DNA of 64,000 nt, taken from positions 110,051,590 through 110,115,589 of the forward strand of contig NC_086373.1 in the NCBI RefSeq assembly GCF_036588685.1, in the 5' to 3' direction. The notes beneath the pieces were generated by a model. The model searched no databases and had not been told where the DNA came from. It worked only from the letters and a program-made list of their open reading frames with translations. Of this stretch, positions 36,395 to 49,300 are shown in pieces. Each line of letters opens with the position of its first letter. Position 1 is the first letter of the stretch. Origin of the DNA: Mytilus trossulus. Taxonomy: Eukaryota > Mollusca > Bivalvia > Mytilida > Mytilidae. Position numbers and translations under genes: made by a program.

Positions 36395-36620
36395 ATAGAG
36401 AATGGAAATGGGGAATGTCTCAAAGAGAAAACAACACAACCAAGGGATAGGCAACAGCCGAAGGCCACTGATGAATCTTCAATGTTGCGAGAAAATCCCG
36501 CACCCGGAGGCGTGCTTCAGCTAGCCCCAAAACAAAAACAATTACTAATTCAGTGACATTAGACGTCTTACTAATCTCCGAAATTTACACATGAAACTAA
36601 ATTAAAAAACGTACTGTATA
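36395..36620 (+). repeat. Interspersed repeat, family A
   Basis: Begins GAGAATGGAAATGGGGAATG and shares CCCGCACCCGGAGGCGTGC with the copies near 3340 and 12840. Confidence 0.75.
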
Positions 36621-36722
36621 AAAATGTAAAAAAATGTTGTAAAGCCTTCATAATTGTGATATAATCTTAATCACAATAGAAACAAAAAAATATGTCAGAA
36701 GAGAAAAATCAAATACCATACA

Positions 36723-37012
36723 GAGAAAGCACATACACAAAAATGAAAGACAATAATTCGAAAACTGACCAAACGAGGTAAAGTCATCTTATCTGTAATT
36801 GTTACCATTGATTTATCTTCTTGATCGATTGATGAGGTAAACTGCTGGGTTGATGCAATTGCTGGTGGAAATTTATTATCAAATAATTTAACCAGTCAAG
36901 TCGTCAATCCGTCGTCTTCAACTTAAGAAAATAATAGGCCTCCCAATACTTTTACTTTGCTTAAAGTAAAAGTCTGAAATATTTAATGTGTTATATATAA
37001 ATACATGATTGT
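36723..37012 (+). repeat. Interspersed element with a 127-bp invariant core, copy 1
   Basis: Related to 63716-64000. From 36841 to 36967 (ACTGCTGGGTTGATGCAATT ... CTTTGCTTAAAGT) the two copies are identical over 127 bases, while the preceding ~115 bases differ at many positions. Confidence 0.9.
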
Positions 37013-40009
37013 TTTCCCCCAGTGCAGCTGATGTGTCTTTACCAGTAAACTATGTGAAACGTATAAATATGGTCTTTAAAGATGTGCAAAGTATAAAAAA
37101 TTATTATGGAGGTTCAATAGATTTTATATAGTTTGTATCCCTTTATAATTAGAACGTTCAGGTTAAAGAGGAAGTCTACATTATAAAATATGTATTGGAG
37201 AATACGATCGGTAAATATTAAATACATTAAACTTTAAAAGGGAATTTTGCTTTTAAGCATTTTGTTATGTATTTCAAGGTCAAAGCTATGAAAATATACC
37301 CGGGATGTTTACAACTCAATCAAATGTATAATCTATTTAGTTAAAGGTCTGTGCGGAGTCTGTATAATATTTGTTGTTAATTGTGTGTATAATCTATGCA
37401 ATATCTCAGTAAGGAGACTGTATATAAATCTATTCAAATAAATAAAGAATAAACACAATTTCCGATTGGATTTCAATATAACGATTAAGAAGATTTCTGC
37501 TGTAGCAACTCGTTTTACTTAAAGAATGTATATTTTTTGCGACGAATGATCAATCTCTTACAGATGACGTTTTTTTTTGCATATATATCCAATGCCAAGC
37601 GCACTCGCAGTGTTGGTCACTGTACATTATTTGAATTATTTTTAAAAATTTCAGCTTTTGGAATTCACCAACAGCTATGAAATCAAAATACCAGTCCTAA
37701 AAGTAATGCAAAGCATCATACTAAAAAATGTTCTTATTGTTTAAATAATATCGATAAGAAAAGAAGGAAGTATGACATATATATCCCCGTCTAGATAAAT
37801 TATACATTTAAAGGTGTTGAAAGGTGAAGGGTGTTATCTATTACAAAATTATAACATTTAAAACTTTAAAAGGAAAAATTTGCTGTTTAACATTTGGTGT
37901 GATAGTTCAATGTTACAATTATCAATTTTTATTAACTGTTTAATTTATGATCTTTCCTTTTTATATCGAAGTTCTCACATGTCACTGGCCTTTCATCTGC
38001 TTGGTGATTTTTTTTATTGAATAAAAGGGAGGGATCAATAGGTCTTAATCTTTGGTAAATAATTCTATTTGGAGGCAAGTGACAGTCCCGACTGTATCAT
38101 TAGCTCTGTGGTCTGTACTTCGGTATTGACATGTTTTATAACACTTTCTTTAAAAAAAATCCCTTGTTCATTTAGTAATCATAAAGAAACTAGGGTTTCA
38201 ACTTCTTCAGGCAAAGTTGACCTACATTTCGCTATTTTCTTAGACTATTTTGGTCAAATAGCTCCTCAACTCATTTTGTTCGTATACCTCCTTGGTTTTT
38301 CACTATTCGATGTTGAGCGTTCCTGGTAAATGTTAGTTCAGGACGTATGATATTTATGAATTATTGTTTTTATTTTTACAATTGGAAAAAAAAAGAAATC
38401 ATTTAACAAAGTAAATAATTCTTGCAAAAGAACGATTATTACACAATGGTTTTCGATTTCATAACCTTGTCAAATCATTTACTAAAATTTACTATCAGTA
38501 CAAGGACATCAGAAGGGATATAGTAATTTTTTAAAAGTATTGTTAAAAGTCATTAAAAATAGAATATTTTGGTATTTATATTGATCAACTCGTAGAATCT
38601 TGCATCGGATCAAAAAACATTCATTCTTAAACAAGTAGTTGGCATGATACGGGTTATTTTCGTCTCAAATTTCGAATGATGGTATGATACTAAACCCCTA
38701 ACGGGAGAGTTTGTACTTGATTTTCATATGATGAAAACATAATCTTTCAATCAGTTTAATTTAGGTCTGGAGCTGGCATGTCAATAAATTTGAGTAGCCA
38801 TTTGTCATTTCATATATTTTCTGCATTTTGCTTAGTTTTCTCTTTTTGACTCGGACTTCATTCAAACTGAGTTTTACTGTGCGTATTGCTATGTTTTTTT
38901 TTTTGTATTGGCTAGAGGTATAAGGGGATGGTTTAGATCTCACAAAACATATTAAACCCCACCCAATTTTTGTGCTTGTCCTAAGACAAGGGCCTCTGGC
39001 CTATGTTAGTCTTGGGTTTTTTTAATTTAAGTTCATTGATACGTTTTGGAGTTTAGTGTGACGTTGATTTTCACTGAACTTGTACACATTTTTATTTAGG
39101 GCCCAGCTGAGGTTGCAGACGATATTTTTCGTTTCATTTCATTTGAAATGTAGAACCAATAATTCATTTTTTTCAAACCAATTTCACACTGGCTGAAGTA
39201 CTGTTGTTATCCGAGATGGTGTCACAAGCAAATCTAACAGAAACCAGTTCATATATTTTAAATAATGTCTAGATCAAAAGTTAACGTAGTTTCTAATAAG
39301 ATAGGAAAAAGAAACACAGGGAGAAATATAACAAAAATAACAAAAATCAAATAACACCATAACACCATAACAATAAGAGGTCTATATGTACATTTGCATG
39401 CTATATTTCGATTGGGCATGATATTCAATGAAACATGTGTTAAAAATTGGCGAATACTTTAATTCGTTTATTTAGTGTCTTGTTCTGTATTCTGTATATA
39501 AAATATACTTTAAATGTAAGTAGATACTTTACATGTTATGATTTTTGTTTAAACCAAAGAAATCCGGAAGTATTCTACAGAATATAGAAAATAATAACAA
39601 TAACAGTTTTTAGGAAATAGTTGTGTAAATAAATAGTAGGAAATTTTGTGTGTGAAAAAAGGCTACATTAATAAGAAAGGTTTGTTCAACTAATTGGGAA
39701 TAAAAAGTAATAAACTAAATATATTCAATGCAATTCAGTAATTCAACACTTATTTGTACAACATCCTGTCGATTTTTATGATTTATTAGAAAGATCATTC
39801 GTTTCTCGGACTGCATAATTAGGTGCCTTTGCATTACATCTGCTGGAGTTATACTGATAGATATTGTAGTCTTGGGAACATGACTGATTCGTTTGATGTG
39901 TATTTAAAAATGCTCATAGTCATATTGATTATAGTTTGATCTTCCGTTATGTTACTTTACCACCGTCCTAGGTTATGGGAAGGTTGAGCGATAAAACAAA
40001 AATTTGTAA
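37013..40009. other. No supported gene
   Basis: AT-rich. It holds a reversed family-A fragment at 38815-39010 and an 86-codon frame at 38069-38329 without recognisable domains. Nothing else is supported. Confidence 0.5.
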
Positions 40010-40885
40010 GGGTTCCGCGGAACCCAGTGTCTCGCCTACTTTTGCTGAAAATCACAGGCTCAACAAAATGAGTAAAAAAATCAATAAAAATATTCCTCTT
40101 GATACTATACTTTGATTGTAAGAAGCTTCTGTCCAAGTTTAGTAAAAATCCAGGATAGTTTATGAATCTAATAAATGTTTAAAAACTTTAACTGCAGACT
40201 GTATGTAATGTTAACTGGAAGAAAAACTAAGTCAATTTATAAGTAAAATACAGATACACAGGTACAAAATATTAACAAAATTTCCTTCTAAATACTAGCT
40301 TATGATCATAAACAAGCTTCTGTCTAAGTTTGGTACAAATTAAAAGTAGCAGAAGAAAGTTATTAATTTTTTTCAAATTTAACCACAGAGTGAATTTGTT
40401 GTTTCCTGGCAGAAAATCTAAGTCCATTTAAAAGTAAAATACGGAAAAATGGATTTATTTTTTTACAAAATTTACTTCTGTATATTATCTTTTGATCATA
40501 AACAAGCTTCTGTCCAAGTTTGGTACAAACCCAGGATAATTTAAGAAAGTTATTAAAATTTTAAAATTGTTGTCAACCAATTGAGTGAATGTAATGTTTC
40601 CCCGCAGAAAAACTAAGTCCATTTATAAGTAAAATACGGGAAAAATGGAATTTTATTTTTATAAAATTTACTTCTGGATACTATCTTATGATCATAAACA
40701 AGCTTCTGTCCACGTTTGGAAGTAATCCAGTATAGTTTAACAAAGTTATTAAAATTTCAAAAACTTTAACCGCAGGGTGAATATATTTGTGGACGCCGCC
40801 GCCGACGACGACGACACCAACGACGACGGAATGTAGGATCGCTTAGTCTCGCTTTTTCGACAAAAGTCGATAGCTCGACAAAAAT
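40010..40885 (-). mobile_element. Pearl/HINE-like element, type 2
   Basis: Read on the minus strand: stem TCGACTTTTGTCGA, a GCGAGA block, a (CGT)n/(CGG)n tract (40788-40830), four internal units of roughly 170 bp each with ACAAGCTTCTGTCCA, AGTAAAATACGG and AAACTAAGTCCATTTA (as seen on plus), then GGCGAGACACTGGG and palindrome GGGTTCCGCGGAACCC. No sequence identity with type 1 apart from the layout and the GAG-ACAC-GG motif before the final hairpin. Confidence 0.7.
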
Positions 40886-40924
40886 GCCTTTCCCGCCATA
40901 TAAAATGTACATTGTATGAATATA

Positions 40925-41170
40925 TATTAAAGTATATGTGATGTGGTTGCAAATGAGACAACTATCCTTCAGAGTCCACATGACGCGAACTATTGCAACT
41001 ATAATTTACTGTAGAACCTTCACTAATGAGCAAAACATATGCCGTATAATGAGCTATAAAGGTACTCACATAACTGTATGAAAAACAATTTAAACGAGAA
41101 AAAAACACCAAAAGGTGATTTGGTTGACAACAAACAACGACAACCACTGAATAATAGGCTTTTTACTTAG
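40925..41170 (+). repeat. Interspersed repeat, family G
   Basis: Shares AATGAGACAACTATCC, AATGAGCAAA[A/G]C[C/A]CATA and AGCTATAAA[G/A]G with 51030-51240. Distantly similar to family B. Confidence 0.6.
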
Positions 41171-43190
41171 GACAGTCACATACATAATATGGCTTTCTTA
41201 GAATGTGTACGCATAATCCTCCATTCGCCTCATACAGCGATGTAACAGTTCAAAATAAGTCAAATCTATAAACATCAGATGCGTCTGTTTCAAGCCAGAA
41301 ATCAATAGATAAGAATAACAACGAACAGTTGTTATCCTTTTTTTACATTACGAAAGGAAAAGGGTCGTATAATCGTCAATGGAAAAACAATTAACAATAA
41401 ATCGAATGATGTTTCAAACAATAAAGAAATATTTATGGTGTGAAAGAAGTCTTAGTTGAGTTGGAAAACTATCCAAAATCTTCCTTTGATAACCATTTCA
41501 ATTTTATTTTTTCAATATCCATAGAAAAGTGTAGAACAACAACGTAGATTTAATTGACTTTTAATTCATTGTTGTATCCTATGTAAGGTCGTTGGTTTTC
41601 TCGTCTAATTGTTTTGTAAAATGTCGAAGCTTTTAATGGCTAACTTAACGGTATGGGTTTTACATATGGTCATTTCATATCTGGTAGATAGATGTATGTA
41701 TAATTGGTACTTATACCACATCAGTAAATAAAACATTACATGCTGAGGATGGATACAAATATATATTTTAGTTTTAAAATGTTTTCCTCATACACGTCAC
41801 TCATCCGGTACGCTCGAAACAAAAACATTTTAAAAAAGGTAGACAAAAGTACGAAATTGAGTTGAAGTCACGAGTTTTATTAATGGCATCTCACGTATAT
41901 TCATAGGTAAAGCGCAGGTGTCCGATCTTTAAACTGGCTTAACCATTTCCTGTTATGTACCAACTCTGGCTATCTTTCTTGACCGTGTGTTATTTTTCGT
42001 TGTGTGTACGTCTGTATTGTTTTGGAAAGGTCAGGTGTTGGTGGTTTCTGTGGTATGGTGTAGTGTCCAGTGTGTTTAGATTCCTGTTAATTTCTATGTA
42101 TTATTGAAGTTTTTATTACTATGCATTGAATAGTTTGATTATATGTATGAAAATTGATATCAGATTATGCAATCTTGTTCATTAAAATCTGTTTCTGTCC
42201 TTTGAACTGTCCTTCTAACAAATTCCGTAAATGTTTAATTATTGTACTTAACTTTTAAGTAATTTCCATTAAAAAAAAAGGATCGATTAAATTTTTTTTC
42301 TTATTCTAATGAGTGTTATTTCATTACTTTTACTTTTAACATTATTTATTCATCAGTAAATATGTAGCTATATTTAGACCACAATAACCGGGATGTTGTG
42401 ACGAGGTGTCTTTATTTACAGTATATTGCCAATACTTTTTAGACATACGTAATCTTTTAAATCAGAAAAGTCCAGTTTGATAGTTTGTTAAATTAATAAT
42501 AAAATTAGTCAATTTGAGACCATTCTTGTAATTTAATTACTCATTCGACTATTATGTATAAATGTAATGTATGTAGGGAATCCATGCTCACGAACTATAT
42601 GACGGCCAGGTCATTCAGTTATTTATTATTACAGCTAAGGGTGCTGCATTGCAAATGTCGAAAAATTTTAGGTGATTGGAAATTATTATTATTTCAAAAT
42701 GTTTGTTTATTTGTGCGTGCAATGTAATTGAATTTCAGGACTTTCGCATCCTGTATTGTGTCGATATGTTGCGAAATCTTTTAACATTCACTAACTGAAA
42801 AATATATCTCACTGAAAAACATAATTGTCTCACATGAAATGAAATCACCTTTTGCCCATTGCAACCGTCTTAGAACTGTTAATTGAAACATTAACTTGAT
42901 ATTGTCTCAAAAAGTATTTCTTAATAATAATACTATATTCCGAAAGCAATACAGCTTATAAGATACATACACATAATTTTACATGCACCAATATAAGAAT
43001 TTTTACAAGAGATATATAATATATATAAATATAGAGGTCTTCATAAAATAAAATATAATACATAATACAAAATACGAAAAACGACCAGAGAATGATATAA
43101 ATAAAGTGAGAACAAATACACTTTATAATGCAATTAAATTTTCAAGTTAATAGATAGTCAGTGTTATATCTTAATATCATTATGAATCAA
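41171..43190. other. No supported gene
   Basis: AT-rich flank downstream of PIPOX copy 1 (minus-strand gene). A minus-strand AATAAA at 43202-43197, just past the full-length stop, could serve 3' end formation. Otherwise only repeat fragments. Confidence 0.45.
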
Positions 43191-43215
43191 ATGTATTTTA
43201 TTTTTTAACTCTAAG

Positions 43216-43299
43216 TTACATTTTAGATTGAAAGATAAAACGATTTAATCTACACGGACTTATATCGTACGATAGGGTCTCTCCAAGGGCTAAATCTGC
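43216..43299 (-). other. Open frame after the TGA, ending in PTS1-like S-K-M
   Basis: 27 codons in the same frame read ADLALGETLSYDISPCRLNR then FIFQSKM, with TAA at 43218-43216. The stretch aligns residue for residue with the copy-2 tail, [21 protein letters not shown], and with the human SYDLAP region. The exon length to this TAA (125 nt) equals that of copy 2. Confidence 0.85.
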
Positions 43300-43340
43300 T
43301 CAAAGTTTACCGACAACTGGCGCAAGTTTAAAGCCATGTC
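43300..43340 (-). CDS. PIPOX: PIPOX-like copy 1 exon 8 up to TGA
   Basis: After TTTCAG the exon reads [13 protein letters not shown] and then TGA (43302-43300). HGFK is the conserved FAD/substrate loop. The aligned codon in copy 2 is Leu, so a single base change from a Leu codon such as TTA would explain the stop. Confidence 0.85.
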
Positions 43341-46300
43341 CTGAAATGTAAAAATTGTAGTATATAAAGTGAAATAATAGAATTTACTACGACTGTAACA
43401 CGTGAGAGGGTTAGCTAGCTATAAAAAGTGAAATCACAAAAATACTAAACACCGAGGAAAATTCAAAACCGAAAGTCCCTAATCAAATGGCAAAATCAAA
43501 TGATAAAATACATCAAACATTTGTCAAATTCCGGACTTGGCACATGCATTTTCAAATGTAGAAAATGGTGGATTGATTGAATTTGTTAAAACCCGGTTTT
43601 AGCCACCATTTTAGACATAAGAAAATGTCTTTACCAATTCGGGAATATGAAAGTTGTTGTACATTTGTTTGATGTGTTAATCATTAGCAATGTAGAATGA
43701 AGAATCTGAAACCCATGGTCGTTCTAAATACTCTATCCTTAAACAAAAACATATTCCAATATGACTCCTCCCGAAAAGCTGCTTCACAGATGACGACGGA
43801 TATGTTTCTACTGTCCTAACCACATCTCTCCCTCTTTTCGGACATTGTAACTGATCAGCCGATTTGTTTTTTAAAGCGAAACACGACGGTTGACCATATG
43901 ATGCAGGAACTACTCACTCGTCCGAAGTACTTAGTTAAGCACTATATTTTGGTTTCGTGTTACTCAATCTTTTTTGTCTATATGTTCTTCGTAGTTTTTT
44001 GCAATAGTGTTACCATTTTATTCTCGAGTTGTGTGTTTTGAATGTCCCTATGGTATAGTTCACCTCATTTCCAAAATAGGTCTCATTCTTAAAAATCACT
44101 AAATTTAAAAAAATTATTACTAAAAAGCAACATGCAAAGCTGTTGATAACTGAAGATAAAAAAAAACAATTTGATAATATGACCATCAATATACAAGATC
44201 ATTGACGCAAAATTTCAATGGTAGCTTAAGATGGAATAAATCAACCTTCATCCTCATTTTTTTTATGTTTGAATAAACAAACACATACAAAGCAATGCCG
44301 GGCAGAACACTGGAATTTTATTTCTTTCGGCTACATCGATATATCCAATTTCAGATATATTGATGACATTCTGTCACTCAGTAACCCACATTTCATTGAT
44401 GGCCTCCATCCTCTTCAAACAAAAAACTAGGACTAATATCTCATTTAATACGTTACACTCATGTTTCTTCATACAATACGGACTTCATTAACAGGGAAAT
44501 GCCAGTACCAAGTTATGACAGCTGTTTTCTATCATAAGTTGTGTTTAAGCTTTGGATTTTTTGACAACTTAATATAATGAACGTCCTGTTCTAAATTTTT
44601 CTTAGAGATCGTTACTTATTTTACCTTTACATATAATTTGTGACAACAGAGTTAGAAGAAAGAACGACAAAAGTCGACATGGCATAAGTTTTGTGATCAC
44701 CATCTCGAATTGGTTGACCTATAGCCTCTCTCTAGACATATTTTGTGATCTTATATCTTTGAATACAAGTAAATTCGTCTGATATGCAGTTTTATCGATT
44801 GCGTCCTATTCACGATTGTAGCATTTTGACATAGTGTGAATACACATGGCGGAATATATTTTTTTAGGAGGTGACGCTTTACCTTAATGATTTCGCTCTC
44901 ATTATCGCTTATTGTCAACATACCAGAAAATCCTGCTCCAATGATTACATTTGACCACTTTGGATGTTTGTCTAATACAAAATCTTCATCAGGTACCATC
45001 TGAAATAAAAACTATAATACAATATTGGAGTACTATTAAGTCGAATATTTCATAATCAGTCACATGACATGTGCAATAATATCTGGAATGACGTTCGACT
45101 TGATGTTTTAAATTATTCCAAATGAATATTGAACACTCTAGATATGTGTTTGCTATAACATTGATAATGAGTTATCATAGCATTTAATTGTTAGTTGAAA
45201 ACAGAAATAAATAAAATATAAAAGAGATAATTCGTCATTTCTTTGGCTCTGAGGAATACAAAGTGCTTATTAAAATATTACCGTGTATATGCATGGTTCG
45301 ACTATGCTTGGTTCTGAATGGAGATTTGGAAAATGGTCAGTAACATATTTCTTGATTCTGGAAATTACCCATTCTTCATTAACAAAATCTCTGTTGTCTG
45401 GGTCGACATCAGGACCCCATCCTAGACACATCTAAAACAAAACAAAATAAAAAACAATGTTTATAGTATATACTTTTTTCATAAAGAAAATATACAAATA
45501 GAATTACAATGCGCTGTGTAGTCTAGTGTTCGTAATATTCAAGTTAAAGACAGCTGCTTTTACTTAAAGTTTACTTCTTTTGTAAAGAAAACTATGTCAC
45601 CAACAAGCTGTTTATTTTACAACTTTTAAAATAAAATTGTTGGGTATACCTTTCTTGAGTTATGTTGGATATTGTGTTGCTTTAACTTTGTTGTGTATGT
45701 ATTAATTGCCTCCGTATTTCTTACCTTATCAAAATTGCAGATTTAAATTTTATGAAACACCCGAGGTTTCAAGATGACAATTAAACATTTAACTATACTT
45801 CAATCATATATTTTTTTCCAATTTTATAATTACCTTAACATAGCCAGGATATTCCATACTAGGAAAGCCGTACACACTGTATTTTCCATCAACAGCTTCA
45901 CTCTCATAAAAAGTTGGAAATTTGCCCAATCCGTATTCTCCTGGATTTTTCTCTTTCCAGTAGCATACGCTTATTCTTATTGGCTGAAAATCAATTGACT
46001 ATGAATAACAACAAATTTCATTTAAGAAATTATAAGATGATTTTTTTTTTAAATGAATAACGAAACACTTTGACCAATGCTGATTTGTTTAATGTATATC
46101 TGCCTGTAAGATCATATAATTTTTGGTCCTACAAATATTGGACAGAAAAAATAAAGATTTACCGTTATTATTATAGAAATCGATTTACGATCAGGTAACG
46201 TGTCAGGTTAAGTAACTCTTGCTTACATTTAGAACCCTAATGGCAATAATTATTTCGATTAAGAAGAACAGAACTGTATTTTAAAAAAAAAAAAATAATT

Positions 46301-49300
46301 CGTGAAGCAGTATTGATGCTAATTATCTAAGGTTCAACTACTGTCAAATTCTAAAACAAATAACTTCCAAATTTAGGTAAGAACCAATGAAATAGTAAAT
46401 TTATTTATATATATATATCCTTGCAAGGAAAACTGATCTTATGGAAATCAGTAATGTTGATCTTATTTTTTTTCACACTGTTAAGTTCTAGATCGATGTT
46501 TTAATGTCGTTTTTTTTTGGAGTTCGATTGGTTGACGTTACATTGTTAATGTAGTGCATTGATGTCGATAGGAATATCATAAAGATCATTTATAGCTGAA
46601 TATGCGGTATGTGCTTCGCTCATTGTTAAGTGACGTACGGTGACCTATAGTGGTTAATTTCTGCGTCAATTGGGTTCTTGTGGACAGTTGTCCCATTGGC
46701 ATTTATACCGTATCTTCATTTTATATTATGAATATAGACTGTTCAATAATTAGAAACTGAAGCACACCCATTACATATTACTCGTCATTACATCAATGGA
46801 TAATATTTTTCGATAATAATGCAATCAGTTTATAAATTTATGTAATATATAATTAAATTCACGATGGAAATGGAAAATGTGTCAAAGCGACAACAACCCG
46901 ATATGCATATTTTAAAATTTTTGTCATAAATTAAGAATCCGGATAAAATATTTTAACCTCCCATCATTTTAAAGGACGTCGATGATCCTCTTTAGAATTT
47001 GAGATCATTTGGTCATATAATAGAGTAATATTTATATAAATGTAAATAATCAAGAATTGACAGACAGAGAGGACATAATGGTAAGGTGAAAAGAAAAATC
47101 ACAAAAATACTGAACTTAGAGGAAAATCAATTCGGAAAGTCCATAATCACATGGCAAAATCAAATAACAAAACGCATCAAAAACGAATGGACAAGAACTG
47201 TCATATTCCTGACTTGGTATAGGCATTTTCAAATGTAGAAAATGGTGGATTAAACATGGTTCTATAGCGCTTACCCTCTCACTTTAATGACAGTCTCATC
47301 AAGGATCTTCAATACAGGTTGAATGAATACGATTGTAAATTTTAGTTTTAACATATCCTTCATACGAATGTTAAATAATTTGCGTTGTAATGAAAAATTT
47401 TGCATTATCAAATCTATCTCGCATAATGTCTCTCCATTTTAACGATACAATATCAAAACTTATTTTTAAACACATTTCTCTGTTTTTTTAGTTTAATAAA
47501 CAGAGTTGTGTCTGCCTAAAAACTATTAAAAATAAAAACTGAGAAGTAAAATCCAAATTTTCATTAACTACAAACGGTTAATAAAATGCCTGTACCATGT
47601 CAGAAATATAACAGTTGTAATCAATTCGTCTGATGTGTTTCAGCTTTTGATTTTCCCATTTTGCCTAAGACTTTCAGTTTCAAGTTTCCGCAAAGTTCGG
47701 TAGTTGTGTTAATTGACTTTTTACAATAACTATCAAATAAATAAATTTTTTTTTTTCATTAATGACATTTTACAGGTCATTATTGTATGCCTTGGACAAC
47801 ATTTCATTGCATTGACACTTTGTACCGTCCAGGTTGCTTCTTCAATAAAATGGCCTACCGTACTGAAAGAAAATAACTCCATTTAGGTGTATGATTGTGA
47901 ACATTGCAAGTCTTTGGTATCTACTATACTTTAAGATATGATATAGTATATGTCTAGACTTTGCGCAACCTAGAACCTGGGGTCCGAGCAAGTAAGAACT
48001 CTCTAAATATGTTTCCTACGAAATATTGTCTTATAATTGACCAATAATTGTTAAATATTGTGTCATTTTGGTCTCTGGTGGCGAGTTGCATGATTGGCGA
48101 TCATACCACATCTCCTTTTTTATACAAACCTTCAGAGGTATGTGTATCCCTAACGTTGGTAAGAGTTGTTTTGCCCATGGTCCGACAGTTAGGATAATAC
48201 TTTTACATGTATACTGGCCTTTAGACGTCTGTACAGTAATTACTGAACCAGGAGTAATATTAGTTACTACCTCGTTGTCCTTCAATATTCCGCCATTTTT
48301 TCGGAATATATCCTAAATGAAATATAAACAATGTGTACGATTGAAAACTGTCCTATGATCTTTATAATTATTTTTATATTCTAATTAAGTCATACTTTCG
48401 AACGATAATTGAAAAAAAATGAATAATTCATTCTGATAAACTGTATTAACAGGTAAGTACAGTTTAATATGAATAATGAATAAAAATTATCAAGATGTAT
48501 TTTTACGTATTTACCTTAGACGTATTTGGCACAACTTTGTGGAATTTTGGGTCCTCAATGCTCTTCAACTTTGTATTTATTTGGCTTTTTTAACTCTTTT
48601 GATCTGAGCGTCACTGATGAGTCTTATGTAGACGAAACGCGCGTCTGACGTATAAAATTATAATCCTGGTACTTTTGATAATTATTTACATATGTATACC
48701 ATGCATTGTACTTGTTGTACCACTTATGTTCTCTAAGTGCTTAATTAGTCCCTATTTGGTTTTACTGTCTACAGATGTGTTTTTTTTATTTGTAGTTTCT
48801 TGATACTTATTCTTAACACTAATTCCATTGACCTACCTGGAAAGCTCGTAGTCCCTTATCAGCTAGGAGTATCCCAGCACATTTATCTAAAACAAACACA
48901 TAATTCTTTGGAAATGTCATCGTGGGATATATTTTTCCTACATCCTCTTCGTCTGTAACTTCTACTGGTATTCCATTTGTCTTTGAGAATTCTATAGTCC
49001 CGTTAATGAATGTATTTTCTCTTTTTCCAGCGCATAGCATTCCAGTCTCACTTTAAACATAAATAAGTCATGTAAAAATTGTGTCTTACCTATTATTTCC
49101 TCTCATTGGATTCGAGTGTCACTGACGAGTCTTTTGTAGACAAGACGCGCGTCTGTCGCAAATATGTAATTTCAATCCTGGTATCTATGATTTTATTAGA
49201 TTACATTGAAAAGGTTTTAAATAAAGTTTACATCCTGAGATGAATTATAAAGACGTTGACTTTATCATAAGTTCAACTCTTCAACTGTTTCGGTTCTTCT

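Noticed and set aside
38069..38329. 86-codon plus-strand frame with hydrophobic stretches
   Set aside because: No start context, splice support or recognisable family; AT-rich surroundings produce such frames by chance.
43300..43302. TGA as a selenocysteine codon
   Set aside because: Family members have Leu here, not Cys, and no SECIS-like hairpin is evident in the 3' flank.
48600..48670. tRNA-derived SINE call for family D
   Set aside because: The size fits, but I could not see A and B boxes or a tRNA-like fold, so it is listed only as an interspersed repeat.
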